DNA of 64,000 bases from Streptomyces sp. SLBN-31 (GTDB lineage: Bacteria > Actinomycetota > Actinomycetes > Streptomycetales > Streptomycetaceae): NCBI RefSeq assembly GCF_006715395.1, contig NZ_VFNC01000002.1:3100001-3164000 (forward strand), in the 5' to 3' direction. Below, in pieces: positions 53,599 through 64,000 of this stretch. Within the stretch, counting starts at the first letter, position 1. Each line of letters begins with the position of its first letter. The notes under the pieces were generated by a model, which was given only the letters and a program-made list of their open reading frames with translations, made no database searches and was not told the origin of the DNA. A program made the translations under genes and the position numbers.

Positions 53599-54900
53599 AT
53601 GACGAACCCGATACCTCAGTTCCCGGCCGGCTTCCTCTGGGGCGTGTCGACCTCGGCCCATCAGATCGAGGGGGCCGTCGACGAGCGCGAGCAGTCCGTG
53701 TGGGACGCGTTCACGGCCGAGCCGGGACGGGTGAAGGACGGCTCGACGGCGGCGGTCGCCTGCGACCACTACCACCGTCACCGCGAGGACGTGGCGCTCC
53801 TCGCCGACCTGGGCGTGGACGCCTACCGCTTCTCGGTGTCCTGGCCGCGTGTGCGCTCGCCCAAGGGCCTGGACTTCTACGACCGCCTCGTCGACGAACT
53901 GTGCGCGGCGGGCGTGCGCCCCGTCCCGACGCTCTTCCACTGGGACCTGCCCCTCGCGCTGGACTGGCTGGAGCGGGAAACGGCCGAGCGCTTCGCCGAG
54001 CACGTGTCGGTGGTCGCCGAGCGGCTGGGCGACCGGGTGACGAAGTGGATCACCCTCAACGAGCCCGCCGAGCACACCCTGCTGGGGCACGCCCTGGGCG
54101 CGCACGCGCCGGGCCGGGAGCTGATGTTCGACGCGCTTCCGGTGGCCCACCACCAGTTGCTGGCCCACGGCCTGGCGGTACGGGCCCTGCGCGCGGCCGG
54201 CGCCGCCGACGTCGGGATCGCCAACTCCCACGGGCCGACCTGGCCCGCGTCCGAGGAGCCGGCCGACGTGGAGGCGGCCGGCTTCTACGACCTGCTGCTC
54301 AACCGCCTCTTCGCCGACCCGCTGATCATGGGCGAATACCCGGAGGGGATGGGCGAGTTGATGCCGGGAGACGTCGAGACGGACCTCAAGGTCATCGCCG
54401 AGCCGATCGACTTCTACGGCGTCAACTACTACGCGCCGACCCGGGTGGGCGCCCCGCAGGGCGCGGACATCGAGTTCGGCGGGCTGACCATACCGGCCGA
54501 ACTCCCCTTCTCCGTACGGCAGATCGAGGGCGTCCCGGTGACGGACTTCGGCTGGCCGGTCGTCCCGTCGGGGCTGACGGAACTGCTCACCGGGTTCCGC
54601 GAGCGCTACGGCGAGCGGCTGCCGCCGGTCGTCGTCACCGAGAACGGGTGCAGTTACCCGGGCCTCGACGACCGGGACCGGATCGCCTACCTGGACGGGC
54701 ACGTCCGGGCCCTGCACGACGCGGTCGCGGCGGGCGTGGACGTGCGCGGGTACTTCGTGTGGTCGCTGCTGGACAACTTCGAGTGGGCGGAAGGCTACGA
54801 GCGGCGGTTCGGGCTGGTGCACGTCGACTTCGAGACGCAGGTGCGCACTCCGAAGTCCTCGTACGGCTGGTACCGGCAGCTGCTGCGGGCACAGAGATGA
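53599..54900 (+). CDS. GH1 beta-glucosidase
   Basis: 433 residues from ATG 53599; the frame upstream to 53563 overlaps the promoter. The retaining GH1 residues are E155 in TLNEPAEHT (acid/base) and E348 in VVTENGCSY (nucleophile). FLWGVSTSAHQIEGA at the N-terminus and GVDAYRFSVSWPRV are family hallmarks. Cytoplasmic (no signal peptide), so it should cleave imported aryl- or oligo-beta-glucosides. Overlaps the sugar-transporter gene by 4 bp (ATGA). No local regulator gene; a distant LacI-type repressor is plausible. Confidence 0.93.
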   Translation: MTNPIPQFPAGFLWGVSTSAHQIEGAVDEREQSVWDAFTAEPGRVKDGSTAAVACDHYHRHREDVALLADLGVDAYRFSVSWPRVRSPKGLDFYDRLVDELCAAGVRPVPTLFHWDLPLALDWLERETAERFAEHVSVVAERLGDRVTKWITLNEPAEHTLLGHALGAHAPGRELMFDALPVAHHQLLAHGLAVRALRAAGAADVGIANSHGPTWPASEEPADVEAAGFYDLLLNRLFADPLIMGEYPEGMGELMPGDVETDLKVIAEPIDFYGVNYYAPTRVGAPQGADIEFGGLTIPAELPFSVRQIEGVPVTDFGWPVVPSGLTELLTGFRERYGERLPPVVVTENGCSYPGLDDRDRIAYLDGHVRALHDAVAAGVDVRGYFVWSLLDNFEWAEGYERRFGLVHVDFETQVRTPKSSYGWYRQLLRAQR

Positions 54901-56180
54901 CGGCCCCGCCGCGGGACCGGGACGGCGACCGGGAGCAGGACCCCCCGGCGGCCCTCACCGAGCCCGTCCTGCGGGTCGGCCGCGCCTGGACGGCGTCCCT
55001 CTCCCTGGCCAACGGGGCGATCTGGGTCGGCTGGTTCGGCCCCCTGCAGATCCTGCTGGCCTCGCAGGCGAAGGACTTCGCGCCCGGCACCGGCATGTCG
55101 AAGGAGACGATGCTGGCGTGGGTGACCGGGATCGGCGCCGCGGTGTCCCTGGTCGCCAACCCGCTCTTCGGCGCGCTGTCGGACCGGACGACGTCCCGCC
55201 GTGGCCGCCGTACGCCGTGGATCGTGGCCGGAGCCGCGGGCGGGGCGCTGTCGTTGCTGCTGCTCGCGGGGGCGGGCGGCCTGTGGACGATGACGCTCGG
55301 CTGGTGCCTGGTCCAGCTGACCCTGAACGCGGCCTTCGCGGCGGTCACGGCGGCCGTCCCGGACCAGGTGCCCCGGCTCCAGCGCGGCTCGGTCGGCGGC
55401 TGGCTGGGCGCGGCGCAGATCCTCGGCGTGGTCGGCGGCACGGGGCTGGCGACCGTCGCGGGCGGGACCGGCGCCGGGTACGCGGCGTGCGCGGTGTTCA
55501 CGCTGGCGGGCGTGCTGCCGTACGTGCTCGGCCACCCCGATGTGCGGCTGGGGGCGGCGGACCGGCCGGCCTGGTCCTGGCGGTCGTTCCTCGCCGGGTT
55601 CTGGCTGAGCCCGCGCCGGTATCCGGACCTGGGCTGGGCCTGGCTGACCCGCTTCCTGATCAACCTGAGCAACGCGCTGGTGCTGCTGTACCTGCTGTAC
55701 TACCTGCGCGACCGTCTGCACCACCACGACCCCGAGCAGGGCGTGCTGGTGCTGACCGCGGTGAACGGCCTCACCCTGCTCGCCACCGTCGTCGTCGGCG
55801 GGGTGTGGTCGGACCGGGTCGGGCGGCGCAAGCCCTTCGTGATCTGGTCCGGTGTGCTGATGGCGGTCGCGACGGGCGCGCTGGCCGGCTGGCAGACCTG
55901 GCCGGGCGCGGTCGTCGCCGCTGCCGTCCTCGGGGTCGGCTTCGGCGTCTTCACCTCGGTCGACTTCGCGCTGATGACGGACGTCCTGCCCGCGGCCCTG
56001 GACCGCGGCAAGGACCTGGGCGTGATCAACGTGGCCAACGCCCTGCCCCAGGTGGCGGCCCCCGCCCTCGCCGCGCCGATCGTCACCTACCTCGGCGGAT
56101 ACCGGGTGCTGTATGTCGTGGCCGCGGTCATCGGGCTGGCGGGGGCGGTGCTGGTGGGCCGGATCAAGGGCGTCGACTGA
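54897..56180 (+). CDS. MFS sugar transporter (GPH-like)
   Basis: 427 residues from ATG 54897. About 12 transmembrane helices. NPLFGALSDRTTSRRGRRTPWIVAGA (~85-110) is the loop 2-3 motif of glycoside-pentoside-hexuronide-type and related sugar symporters, and SDRVGRRKPFVIW (~305) is the repeat in the second half. Coupled to the GH1 gene, so it probably imports the enzyme's beta-glucoside substrate. Convergent with the SDR gene, only 1 bp between stops. Confidence 0.88.
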   Translation: MTAPPRDRDGDREQDPPAALTEPVLRVGRAWTASLSLANGAIWVGWFGPLQILLASQAKDFAPGTGMSKETMLAWVTGIGAAVSLVANPLFGALSDRTTSRRGRRTPWIVAGAAGGALSLLLLAGAGGLWTMTLGWCLVQLTLNAAFAAVTAAVPDQVPRLQRGSVGGWLGAAQILGVVGGTGLATVAGGTGAGYAACAVFTLAGVLPYVLGHPDVRLGAADRPAWSWRSFLAGFWLSPRRYPDLGWAWLTRFLINLSNALVLLYLLYYLRDRLHHHDPEQGVLVLTAVNGLTLLATVVVGGVWSDRVGRRKPFVIWSGVLMAVATGALAGWQTWPGAVVAAAVLGVGFGVFTSVDFALMTDVLPAALDRGKDLGVINVANALPQVAAPALAAPIVTYLGGYRVLYVVAAVIGLAGAVLVGRIKGVD

Positions 56181-56181
56181 C

Positions 56182-57036
56182 CTACAGGGCGCCGGCGTCC
56201 CGGGCCGCGTACACCGACGGGTACCGGGGCCGGTATCCCAGCTCGCGGCGGATGCGGTCGGTGGACATGATCACCAGCCAGGGGTCGGGGTCGGTGCGCT
56301 CGTGCAGTTCGGCGGGCACCTCGGCCCCGTTGAGCTGGTGCAGCTCGACCGCCGTGACCGGGGCGTCGTCGGCGATGTTGTAGATCCGGCCGGCGATGCC
56401 GGGGGCGTGCAGGACGCGCAGCAGGCCCTGGGCGACGTCGGCGTGGTGGCCCATGTGCAGGCGCTGGGTCGCCGCCCACTGCCCGGCCCAGCGCAGCGAC
56501 TGGGCGAGGTGCGGGTCGCCCTCGCCGTAGACGAACGGCAGCCGGGCGATCCGCACGTCCAGGCCGTCCATCGCCAGCAGTGCCCGTTCGGCCTCCGCCT
56601 TCGACGCGGGGTAGGCGCCCCACATCGCGCCGCCGGGGCGGCTCTCGTCCTCCTCCGTCACCGGACGGCCCCGCCCGGTGCCGTACACCAGGCCGGTGCT
56701 GACCTGCACGAAGCGCCCGACGCCGGAGGCGCGTGCGGCCCGGCCCAGCTCCACCGCCGCGTCCCGGTTGACGGCCCGTGCCTCCTCGTCGGGGACCCCG
56801 CGGAAGGCGGCGGCGACGTTCACCACGGCGTCCGCCCCGGCCACCGCCTTGCCGAGCGCCTCCGCGTCCCGCAGATCCCCGACCACGACCTCGGCGCCCA
56901 GTTCCGCGAACGGCTCCCCGCGCGCCGCGTCCCGTACCAGGACCCGTACGGTCTCCCCCGGGCGCCGCTGCGCCAGCAGCCTCGGCACGAAACGCCGTCC
57001 GACCTGCCCTGTCGTACCCGTCACCAATGTCAGCAC
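56182..57036 (-). CDS. NAD(P)-dependent epimerase/SDR-family protein
   Basis: 284 residues from GTG 57036, with GAGGAG 6-7 nt upstream. The extended short-chain dehydrogenase fold begins with VTGTTGQVGRRFVPRLL (~5-21; GxxGxxG). The active-site triad is seen in VSTGLVYGTG and YPASKAEAE (Tyr-x3-Lys, ~150). Substrate unknown, possibly a sugar nucleotide or small aldehyde/ketone. Divergent from an MmyB-type regulator, a pairing very typical of that family. Confidence 0.88.
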   Translation of the reverse strand: MLTLVTGTTGQVGRRFVPRLLAQRRPGETVRVLVRDAARGEPFAELGAEVVVGDLRDAEALGKAVAGADAVVNVAAAFRGVPDEEARAVNRDAAVELGRAARASGVGRFVQVSTGLVYGTGRGRPVTEEDESRPGGAMWGAYPASKAEAERALLAMDGLDVRIARLPFVYGEGDPHLAQSLRWAGQWAATQRLHMGHHADVAQGLLRVLHAPGIAGRIYNIADDAPVTAVELHQLNGAEVPAELHERTDPDPWLVIMSTDRIRRELGYRPRYPSVYAARDAGAL

Positions 57037-57102
57037 GTTGTGCTCCTCTCGTCCCCACCCACCTTTCAGCGGGACGCCCGCCACCGGGAGAGACCTTCCG
57101 AT

Positions 57103-57122
57103 CAGGGGATCGACAGTCCCTG
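57103..57122. promoter_or_regulatory. Candidate operator between SDR gene and MmyB-type regulator
   Basis: CAGGG (57103-57107) and CCCTG (57118-57122) form an inverted repeat with 10-bp spacing in the divergent region. TGGATAAG overlapping the right arm could be the regulator's -10. Weak, but well placed. Confidence 0.35.
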
Positions 57123-57155
57123 GATAAGCAGGGCGGCCTCCCGCACGCTGGAGAG

Positions 57156-58013
57156 GTGAACCGAGCCGAACTCGCCGACTTCCTGCGCCGCGGCCGCGCC
57201 CGCCTGGAGCCCTCCGACGTGGGCCTCGCGCCCGGCGCCCGCCGCCGCACCCCGGGCCTGCGCCGTGAGGAGGTGGCCCAACTGGCCGGCATGTCGGTCG
57301 ACTACTACACGCGCCTGGAGCAGTCCCGGGGTCCGCGCCCTTCCCGTCAGATGCTGTCGGCGATGGCGCGGGCGCTCAGGCTGACGGCCGCCGAGCACGA
57401 CCATCTGTTCCATCTGGCCGGGGAGGAGCCGCCGCGACGCGAGACGGCGTCGGCGCACGTCCGGCCGGGGCTGCTGCTGATCCTGGACCGGCTGTACGAC
57501 ACCCCGGCGCAGCTGGTGAACGACTGCGGCGAGGTGCTGGCGCAGAACGCGATGGCGAAGGCGCTGGTCGGCGATGTCATGTCCCGGCCGCGGCGGGAGC
57601 GGAACCTGGTCCGGCGCTTCTTCCTGGACCCGGCGGCCCGCTCGCTCTTCCTCGACGAGGACCACGCGCCGCACGCCCGCTCGCACGTGGCCAACCTCCG
57701 CGCGGTGACCGCGGCCCGCCCCGACGACCCGGAACCGGCCGCCCTGGTCGCCGAACTGCGTTCCTCCAGCGAGGAGTTCGCACGGCTGTGGGACGAACAC
57801 GAGGTGTCCCTGCGCAACCGCGCCACCAAGCGGTTCCAGCACCCCCTGGTGGGCCTGCTGGAGCTCGACTGCGAGGTCATGCTCAGCCACGAGCACCACC
57901 ACCTGCTGATCGTCCACACGGCCCGCCCGGGCACGGAGTCCTACGAGCGGCTGCAGTTGCTGCGGGTGGTCGGACTGCAGGACCTGACCCCGTCAGAAGC
58001 CGAGGCGCCGTAG
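57156..58013 (+). CDS. XRE-family regulator with MmyB-like ligand-binding domain
   Basis: 285 residues from GTG 57156. Same architecture as the regulator at 7900-8787: helix-turn-helix with RRTPGLRREEVAQLAGMSVD (~29-48) and DYYTRLEQSRG, then the ~180-residue ligand domain. The divergent SDR gene is the probable target. The last 21 bp overlap the end of era on the other strand. Confidence 0.88.
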   Translation: MNRAELADFLRRGRARLEPSDVGLAPGARRRTPGLRREEVAQLAGMSVDYYTRLEQSRGPRPSRQMLSAMARALRLTAAEHDHLFHLAGEEPPRRETASAHVRPGLLLILDRLYDTPAQLVNDCGEVLAQNAMAKALVGDVMSRPRRERNLVRRFFLDPAARSLFLDEDHAPHARSHVANLRAVTAARPDDPEPAALVAELRSSSEEFARLWDEHEVSLRNRATKRFQHPLVGLLELDCEVMLSHEHHHLLIVHTARPGTESYERLQLLRVVGLQDLTPSEAEAP

Positions 58014-58946
58014 CTGCTTGGGATCCCGCTGCCAGTCCTTCGCGACCTTCACATGGAGGTCCAGGAACACCGGCGTCCCCAGCAGCGCCTCGATCTGCTT
58101 GCGGCTCTTGATGCCGACGTCCTTCAGGCGCTTGCCCTTGGGGCCGATGATGATGCCCTTCTGGCTGGGGCGCTCGATGTAGAGGTTGGCGTGGATGTCG
58201 AGCAGGGGCTTGTCGGCCGGGCGGTCCTCACGGGGGAGCATCTCCTCGACGACGACCGCGATGGAGTGCGGCAGTTCGTCGCGGACGCCCTCCAGGGCGG
58301 CCTCGCGGATCAGCTCGGCGATCATGACCTGCTCGGGCTCGTCGGTGAGGTCGCCCTCGGGGTAGAGCGCCGGGCCCTCGGGCAGGAGCGGGACGAGGAG
58401 GTCGGCGAGCAGGTTCACCTGCTTGTCCCCGACCGCGGACACCGGCACGATCTGCGCCCACTCGAAGCCGAGCTCCTTGCCGAGCTGGTCGATGGCGATC
58501 AGCTGCTCGGCGAGGGTCTTGGAGTCGACGAGGTCGGTCTTGGTGACGATCGCGATCTTGGGCGTCTTGCGGATCCCCGCAAGCTCCTTTGCGATGAAAC
58601 GGTCACCGGGGCCGATCTTCTCGTTCGCGGGGAGGCAGAAGCCGATCACGTCGACCTCGGCCCACGTCGTGCGCACGACGTCGTTGAGCCGCTCCCCGAG
58701 CAGCGTGCGCGGCTTGTGCAGCCCGGGGGTGTCGACCAGGATGAGCTGGGCGTCCTCCCGGTGCACGATCCCGCGCACGGTGTGCCGCGTGGTCTGCGGC
58801 TGGTTCGCGGTGATCGCCACCTTCTGCCCGACCAGAGCGTTCGTGAGGGTGGACTTGCCCGCGTTGGGGCGGCCCACGAAGCAGGCGAAGCCGGCGCGGT
58901 GGACGGTCTCGCCCGACTCTTCGGATGACTGGGTACGAACACTCAT
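57993..58946 (-). CDS. era: GTPase Era
   Basis: 317 residues from ATG 58946; ATG 58955 is 3 codons earlier and cannot be excluded (AGGGA lies between the two ideal spacings). Ribosome-associated GTPase needed for 30S maturation. G1 is GRPNAGKST, G3 DTPGLHKP, G4 TKTDLVD. The C-terminal KH domain contains GIIIGPKGKRLKDVG (~268-282), which binds the 3' end of 16S rRNA. Essential housekeeping gene; its usual upstream partners are displaced here by the amtB/WxL region. Confidence 0.96.
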   Translation of the reverse strand: MSVRTQSSEESGETVHRAGFACFVGRPNAGKSTLTNALVGQKVAITANQPQTTRHTVRGIVHREDAQLILVDTPGLHKPRTLLGERLNDVVRTTWAEVDVIGFCLPANEKIGPGDRFIAKELAGIRKTPKIAIVTKTDLVDSKTLAEQLIAIDQLGKELGFEWAQIVPVSAVGDKQVNLLADLLVPLLPEGPALYPEGDLTDEPEQVMIAELIREAALEGVRDELPHSIAVVVEEMLPREDRPADKPLLDIHANLYIERPSQKGIIIGPKGKRLKDVGIKSRKQIEALLGTPVFLDLHVKVAKDWQRDPKQLRRLGF

Positions 58947-58996
58947 GGCGTTCATTGTCCCTGATCCACGGAGCGCCGCCGCACCGTGAGATTCCG

Positions 58997-59028
58997 GTAA
59001 CCCGAACGCAACGAAACGTCACGGAAAC
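58997..59028 (+). promoter_or_regulatory. GlnR-like box upstream of amtB
   Basis: GTAAC (58997-59001), 6 bp, then GCAAC (59008-59012) matches the GlnR half-box gTnAc-n6-GaAAc with one mismatch. Further GAAAC, GTCAC and GAAAC elements follow to 59028. GlnR activates amtB in Streptomyces under nitrogen limitation. The second half is imperfectly spaced, so strength is uncertain. Confidence 0.5.
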
Positions 59029-59097
59029 ATCCCCGTACGCGTCCGGAAACGCGGGCCGGTGACCCTCTGACGAGCCCCCACCCCGTTGGAGACGACC

Positions 59098-61668
<2,571 letters not shown>

Positions 61669-61726
61669 GGGCGCGGACCCCCACGTGGACGAGGTGATGG
61701 ACGGGCGGGTGCGGACGCCCGTACGG

Positions 61727-63043
61727 TCAGCTGAGCGTGAGGGTGAGGACGCCGGAGTAGGAACCGGGAGGCGTGAACGCCGGTACGTCCAGGGAGAGCT
61801 GGGCGTCCGCGGTGAACTCGCCGCCGGTGAGCGTGCCGTTGGCGGTGGAGGCGAGTGTCGCCCCCGAGGCGCCGACGGTGCCCGCCGAACCGGCCTTGCA
61901 GGTGCTGGGGCTGCCCGCCTTGGTGGCGCAGGCGGGGGTCCAGCTCAGCTTCCCGGCATCGATCTTGGCGCCGGGTCCGGTGAAGTCGGTGACCTTGCCG
62001 GTGAGTGACCAGCCGGCCGGTCCGCCGCGGAAGTCCTTGACGGTGACCGTCTGCAGCGCGCCGGTCGAGGCCCCGCCCTTGCCGAAGTCGACCGCCGAGA
62101 GCGCGACGGAGTCCCCGGCCTGGGACATGGAGAGGGTCCCGGCCTTCACGGTGGTCGTCAGCTTCTGGCTGCCGGCCGGGACGGGGGTGTTGTCGGTGAC
62201 GGTGTAGACGGCGGGCCCGGCGCCCAGGGCGTCGCTCCATGCGCTGCCCTCGTACGCCACGATCCCGGTCGTCGTCTTGTCGTTGACGGTGAGGGCGCCG
62301 CTGATCTTCCCGTCGCTGCCGGCGGTGACGGTGGCCTTGTCCGCGGTCTGGCTGCTCCCGGAGCGTCCGGCGAGGGTCACCGCGGCGCCGGCGGTGAAGC
62401 CGCTGCCGCTGACGGTGACGCTGTCACCGGGCGCGCCGGAGGCCTTGTCGAGCTGGATGGCCCGGTTGTTGACCGGGGTGGAGTCCGTGGCCGTGATCGT
62501 CGCGGACGTCGGCGCGGGCGGGTTGGTCACCGTGCACGGGGTGTCCAGCTCCAGGATGTAGCTGGTGTGGATGTTGTAGTCGCCGGGCGAGAGGGTGATG
62601 GAACCGGCGCTGGTGACCTTGAAGGTGCCGGTCATGGAGAACGACGGGAAGGCGCCGTTGCCCGGTACCGGATCGTTCTTCTTCGGACCCGCGACCGTGA
62701 CGGCGCCCGTCTGCGCGCCCCCGAGGGTGACCTTGCCGGTGGGCGTCATGATGTCGGCCGGCAGGGCGATGGCGGTGGGGTTGCTGGCGGCGGGCTTGAC
62801 GACCGTGTAGGTCACGGTGACCGTGTCGCCGACCTTCGGGCTGGGGTTGTCCACCGCGATGGCGGCCGTGGTGGTGCCGTCGATCGGCGGGATGCCCGCG
62901 ACCGCGGGCGGGATGCAGTGCGTGGCGAAGTCCACGTTCGTGGCGGCGCCGGCCGGACAGGCCAGCGCGCCGCCCGCGGTGACCGCGAGCGCGGTCGCCC
63001 CGAGCAGAGACGCCCAGCGGCGTCTTCGGGTGATCGGACCCAT
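61727..63043 (-). CDS. Secreted WxL-like surface protein with Ig-like repeats
   Basis: 438 residues; GAAGGGGG lies ~8 nt before the ATG. Signal peptide ~1-34 (ending PAGAA). A beta-rich N-terminal domain, then an IPT/Ig-like domain (SGAPGDSVTVSGSGFTAGAAVT ~205-226) and a C-terminal domain with VKDFRGGPAGWSL, where Trp-x-Leu matches the WxL signature, ending GSYSGVLTLTLS. WxL domains bind peptidoglycan non-covalently. It lies 58 bp upstream of the DUF916-type gene on the same strand, the natural pairing, so both likely form a surface complex. Confidence 0.75.
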   Translation of the reverse strand: MGPITRRRRWASLLGATALAVTAGGALACPAGAATNVDFATHCIPPAVAGIPPIDGTTTAAIAVDNPSPKVGDTVTVTYTVVKPAASNPTAIALPADIMTPTGKVTLGGAQTGAVTVAGPKKNDPVPGNGAFPSFSMTGTFKVTSAGSITLSPGDYNIHTSYILELDTPCTVTNPPAPTSATITATDSTPVNNRAIQLDKASGAPGDSVTVSGSGFTAGAAVTLAGRSGSSQTADKATVTAGSDGKISGALTVNDKTTTGIVAYEGSAWSDALGAGPAVYTVTDNTPVPAGSQKLTTTVKAGTLSMSQAGDSVALSAVDFGKGGASTGALQTVTVKDFRGGPAGWSLTGKVTDFTGPGAKIDAGKLSWTPACATKAGSPSTCKAGSAGTVGASGATLASTANGTLTGGEFTADAQLSLDVPAFTPPGSYSGVLTLTLS

Positions 63044-63133
63044 GGGAGTGCCCCCTTCTCTGTGCGCTCACTGGGGGCATTGATGTGTGGATCGCGTGAG
63101 AAGTCAATGGAGACGCCGAAATGAACTGATGAA

Positions 63134-63200
63134 CCGTCAATTCCTGTGTGGCTCCCAGGAACTGACGGCCCATCGGTTGTGTGCGACGGCGACCGTCAGT
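63134..63200. terminator. Alternative hairpins between two surface-protein genes
   Basis: CCGTCA...TTCCTG (63134-63146) pairs with CAGGAA...TGACGG (63156-63168). The segment ACTGACGG (63161-63168) can instead pair with CCGTCAGT (63193-63200), which overlaps the stop of the upstream gene. Two mutually exclusive stems suggest termination or partial read-through from the 159-residue protein gene into the WxL gene. Confidence 0.5.
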
Positions 63201-63675
63201 CGAAGACGAAGGGCCCCGGGGACTGCGGACCGGTCGCGGTGCAGGTGATGGTGATGCCGAAGACGGTCATCTGCAACGAGCCGCCGTAGGCGTCCAGACT
63301 GTCACCGGAGGCGACGGTGCCCGAGAGGGGCCCGACGGTGACCGGGTCGCCGGCCGCCATGGCCGGGTTCTGTGTGCCGGTGAACGTGTCGGTGCCGCCG
63401 GTGGCGCTGTTCGCCATGGTGAGGGTGGAGGTGATCGAGTTCTCCGACAGGGCGATCGGAGCGGTGATCGCGGACGACGTGAGGGTGAGGGTGGCCGAGG
63501 TGCCGTCCTGGGTGGCCGTGAGCGTGGCCGCCCCGCCGCCGAAGGCGCCGCAGTCGGCGGTGATGGTCGCCGTGTCGGGGGTGACGGCGAGGGCGCTGGG
63601 CGCGAACGCGAGCGACGCGGCCGCGAGGGCCCCCGCCGCCATGGCCGCACCTGTTGTCAGTCGTTTGACTCTCAT
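63196..63675 (-). CDS. Small secreted protein, function unknown
   Basis: 159 residues with GGGAG ~10 nt before the ATG. A clear signal peptide (residues 1-30, ending ALA). The mature part is Thr/Ser/Ala-rich and beta-strand prone (TATLTATQDGTSATLTLTSS), with two cysteines (in TADCGAFGG and TITCTATG) that may form one disulphide. It resembles small beta-sandwich surface proteins but no family is recognised. Upstream of the WxL and DUF916-type genes on the same strand; probably part of the same surface module. Confidence 0.75.
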   Translation of the reverse strand: MRVKRLTTGAAMAAGALAAASLAFAPSALAVTPDTATITADCGAFGGGAATLTATQDGTSATLTLTSSAITAPIALSENSITSTLTMANSATGGTDTFTGTQNPAMAAGDPVTVGPLSGTVASGDSLDAYGGSLQMTVFGITITCTATGPQSPGPFVFD

Positions 63676-63865
63676 GGGGATCCGGCTCCCTTACTGCCAT
63701 GTGGGGATGGATGGGGAGAGGTCCGCGGCCGTCAGGGGCGGCGTGGTGCGGTACGCCGCGTGGGGGGTGGATCTGACGGTCCGTCGGAACTACCGGTTCC
63801 ATTGATGCCGGTGGGGCGAGCAGACGACAAGGACGAATTCCGGACGGTTCTGAAACGGCCGGTAT

Positions 63866-64000
63866 TCAACCCGCGACGAGGCTGGTCCGGACCGTTCCGT
63901 CGGGCCCGGCCAGCAGTACCGGCGTCCCGGCCCCGCCCAGCTCCGCCACCGCCGCCCGGTCCGCGTCCTGCACCGACTCGGCCTCGGTCACCACGGCCGC
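63866..64000 (-). CDS. Cytidine deaminase-like protein, C-terminal end only
   Basis: The last 44 codons of a gene that continues beyond the window. The visible sequence includes AAVVTEAESVQDADRAAVAE and GTPVLLAGPDGTVRTSLVAG. From memory this matches the C-terminus of the Streptomyces cytidine deaminase usually found immediately upstream of era. The zinc-binding motifs lie outside the window, so the call rests on this tail and on the expected gene order. Confidence 0.55.
   Translation of the reverse strand, partial: AAVVTEAESVQDADRAAVAELGGAGTPVLLAGPDGTVRTSLVAG

Overview
The window is high-GC actinobacterial DNA and is almost certainly a Streptomyces chromosome. Codon third positions are nearly all G or C, GTG starts are common, genes are packed and often coupled through ATGA overlaps, and several genes appear to be leaderless. 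The backbone order chitinase - glyS - zinc ABC transporter - zur - uppS - recO - ... - leuA - M4 protease - ... - era matches, from memory, the central arm of S. coelicolor around SCO2490-SCO2540. No tRNA, rRNA, CRISPR array, insertion sequence or prophage was found.

Layout. 1-5 kb: the 3' part of a glycoside hydrolase, a coupled glycogen-debranching-like enzyme, and a membrane LTA-synthase/sulfatase-like protein, followed by a very long perfect hairpin. 5-14 kb: dus, two drug-type MFS exporters, an MmyB-type regulator, a small CxxC/HxxxxH protein, a serine hydrolase, an orphan protein, a TetR regulator and an aldo/keto reductase. 14-23 kb: a GH18 chitinase with two DasR-like boxes, glyS, a zinc uptake operon with a Zur box at its 5' end, zur itself, a YcxB-like protein, uppS, recO and a DUF1266 protein.

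23-30.3 kb holds the most interesting locus. It is a tightly coupled minus-strand operon of a SAM methyltransferase, a large helical protein, a ParA/MinD-like ATPase whose Walker A lysine is arginine, two further uncharacterised proteins, and a two-helix membrane protein with a long coiled coil. These match the uncharacterised SCO2521-SCO2525 protein families.

30-38 kb: a GNAT acetyltransferase, a histidine kinase/response regulator pair divergent from an ABC exporter, a Tat-exported glycosidase-like protein, a class A beta-lactamase, a tyrosine phosphatase and a GntR/FCD regulator. 38-45 kb: an oligopeptide-type ABC importer in which the second permease and first ATPase are fused into one 682-residue protein, followed by a NanA/DapA-type lyase and a decayed sialidase fragment. 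This points to a sialic acid or related sugar-acid utilisation locus. 45-50 kb: an MMPL - histidine kinase - response regulator operon and a TerB-like protein.

50-58 kb: leuA with an attenuator leader peptide, a protealysin-type M4 protease with its emfourin inhibitor gene, a GH1 beta-glucosidase with an MFS sugar transporter, a divergent SDR/regulator pair, and era. 59-63.9 kb: amtB and a PII gene behind a GlnR-like box, and a WxL/DUF916 surface-protein module. These seem to separate era from its usual upstream neighbour, a cytidine deaminase whose C-terminus enters at the right edge. Four copies of a dispersed Streptomyces intergenic repeat are scattered through the window, one of them translated inside the fused transporter gene.
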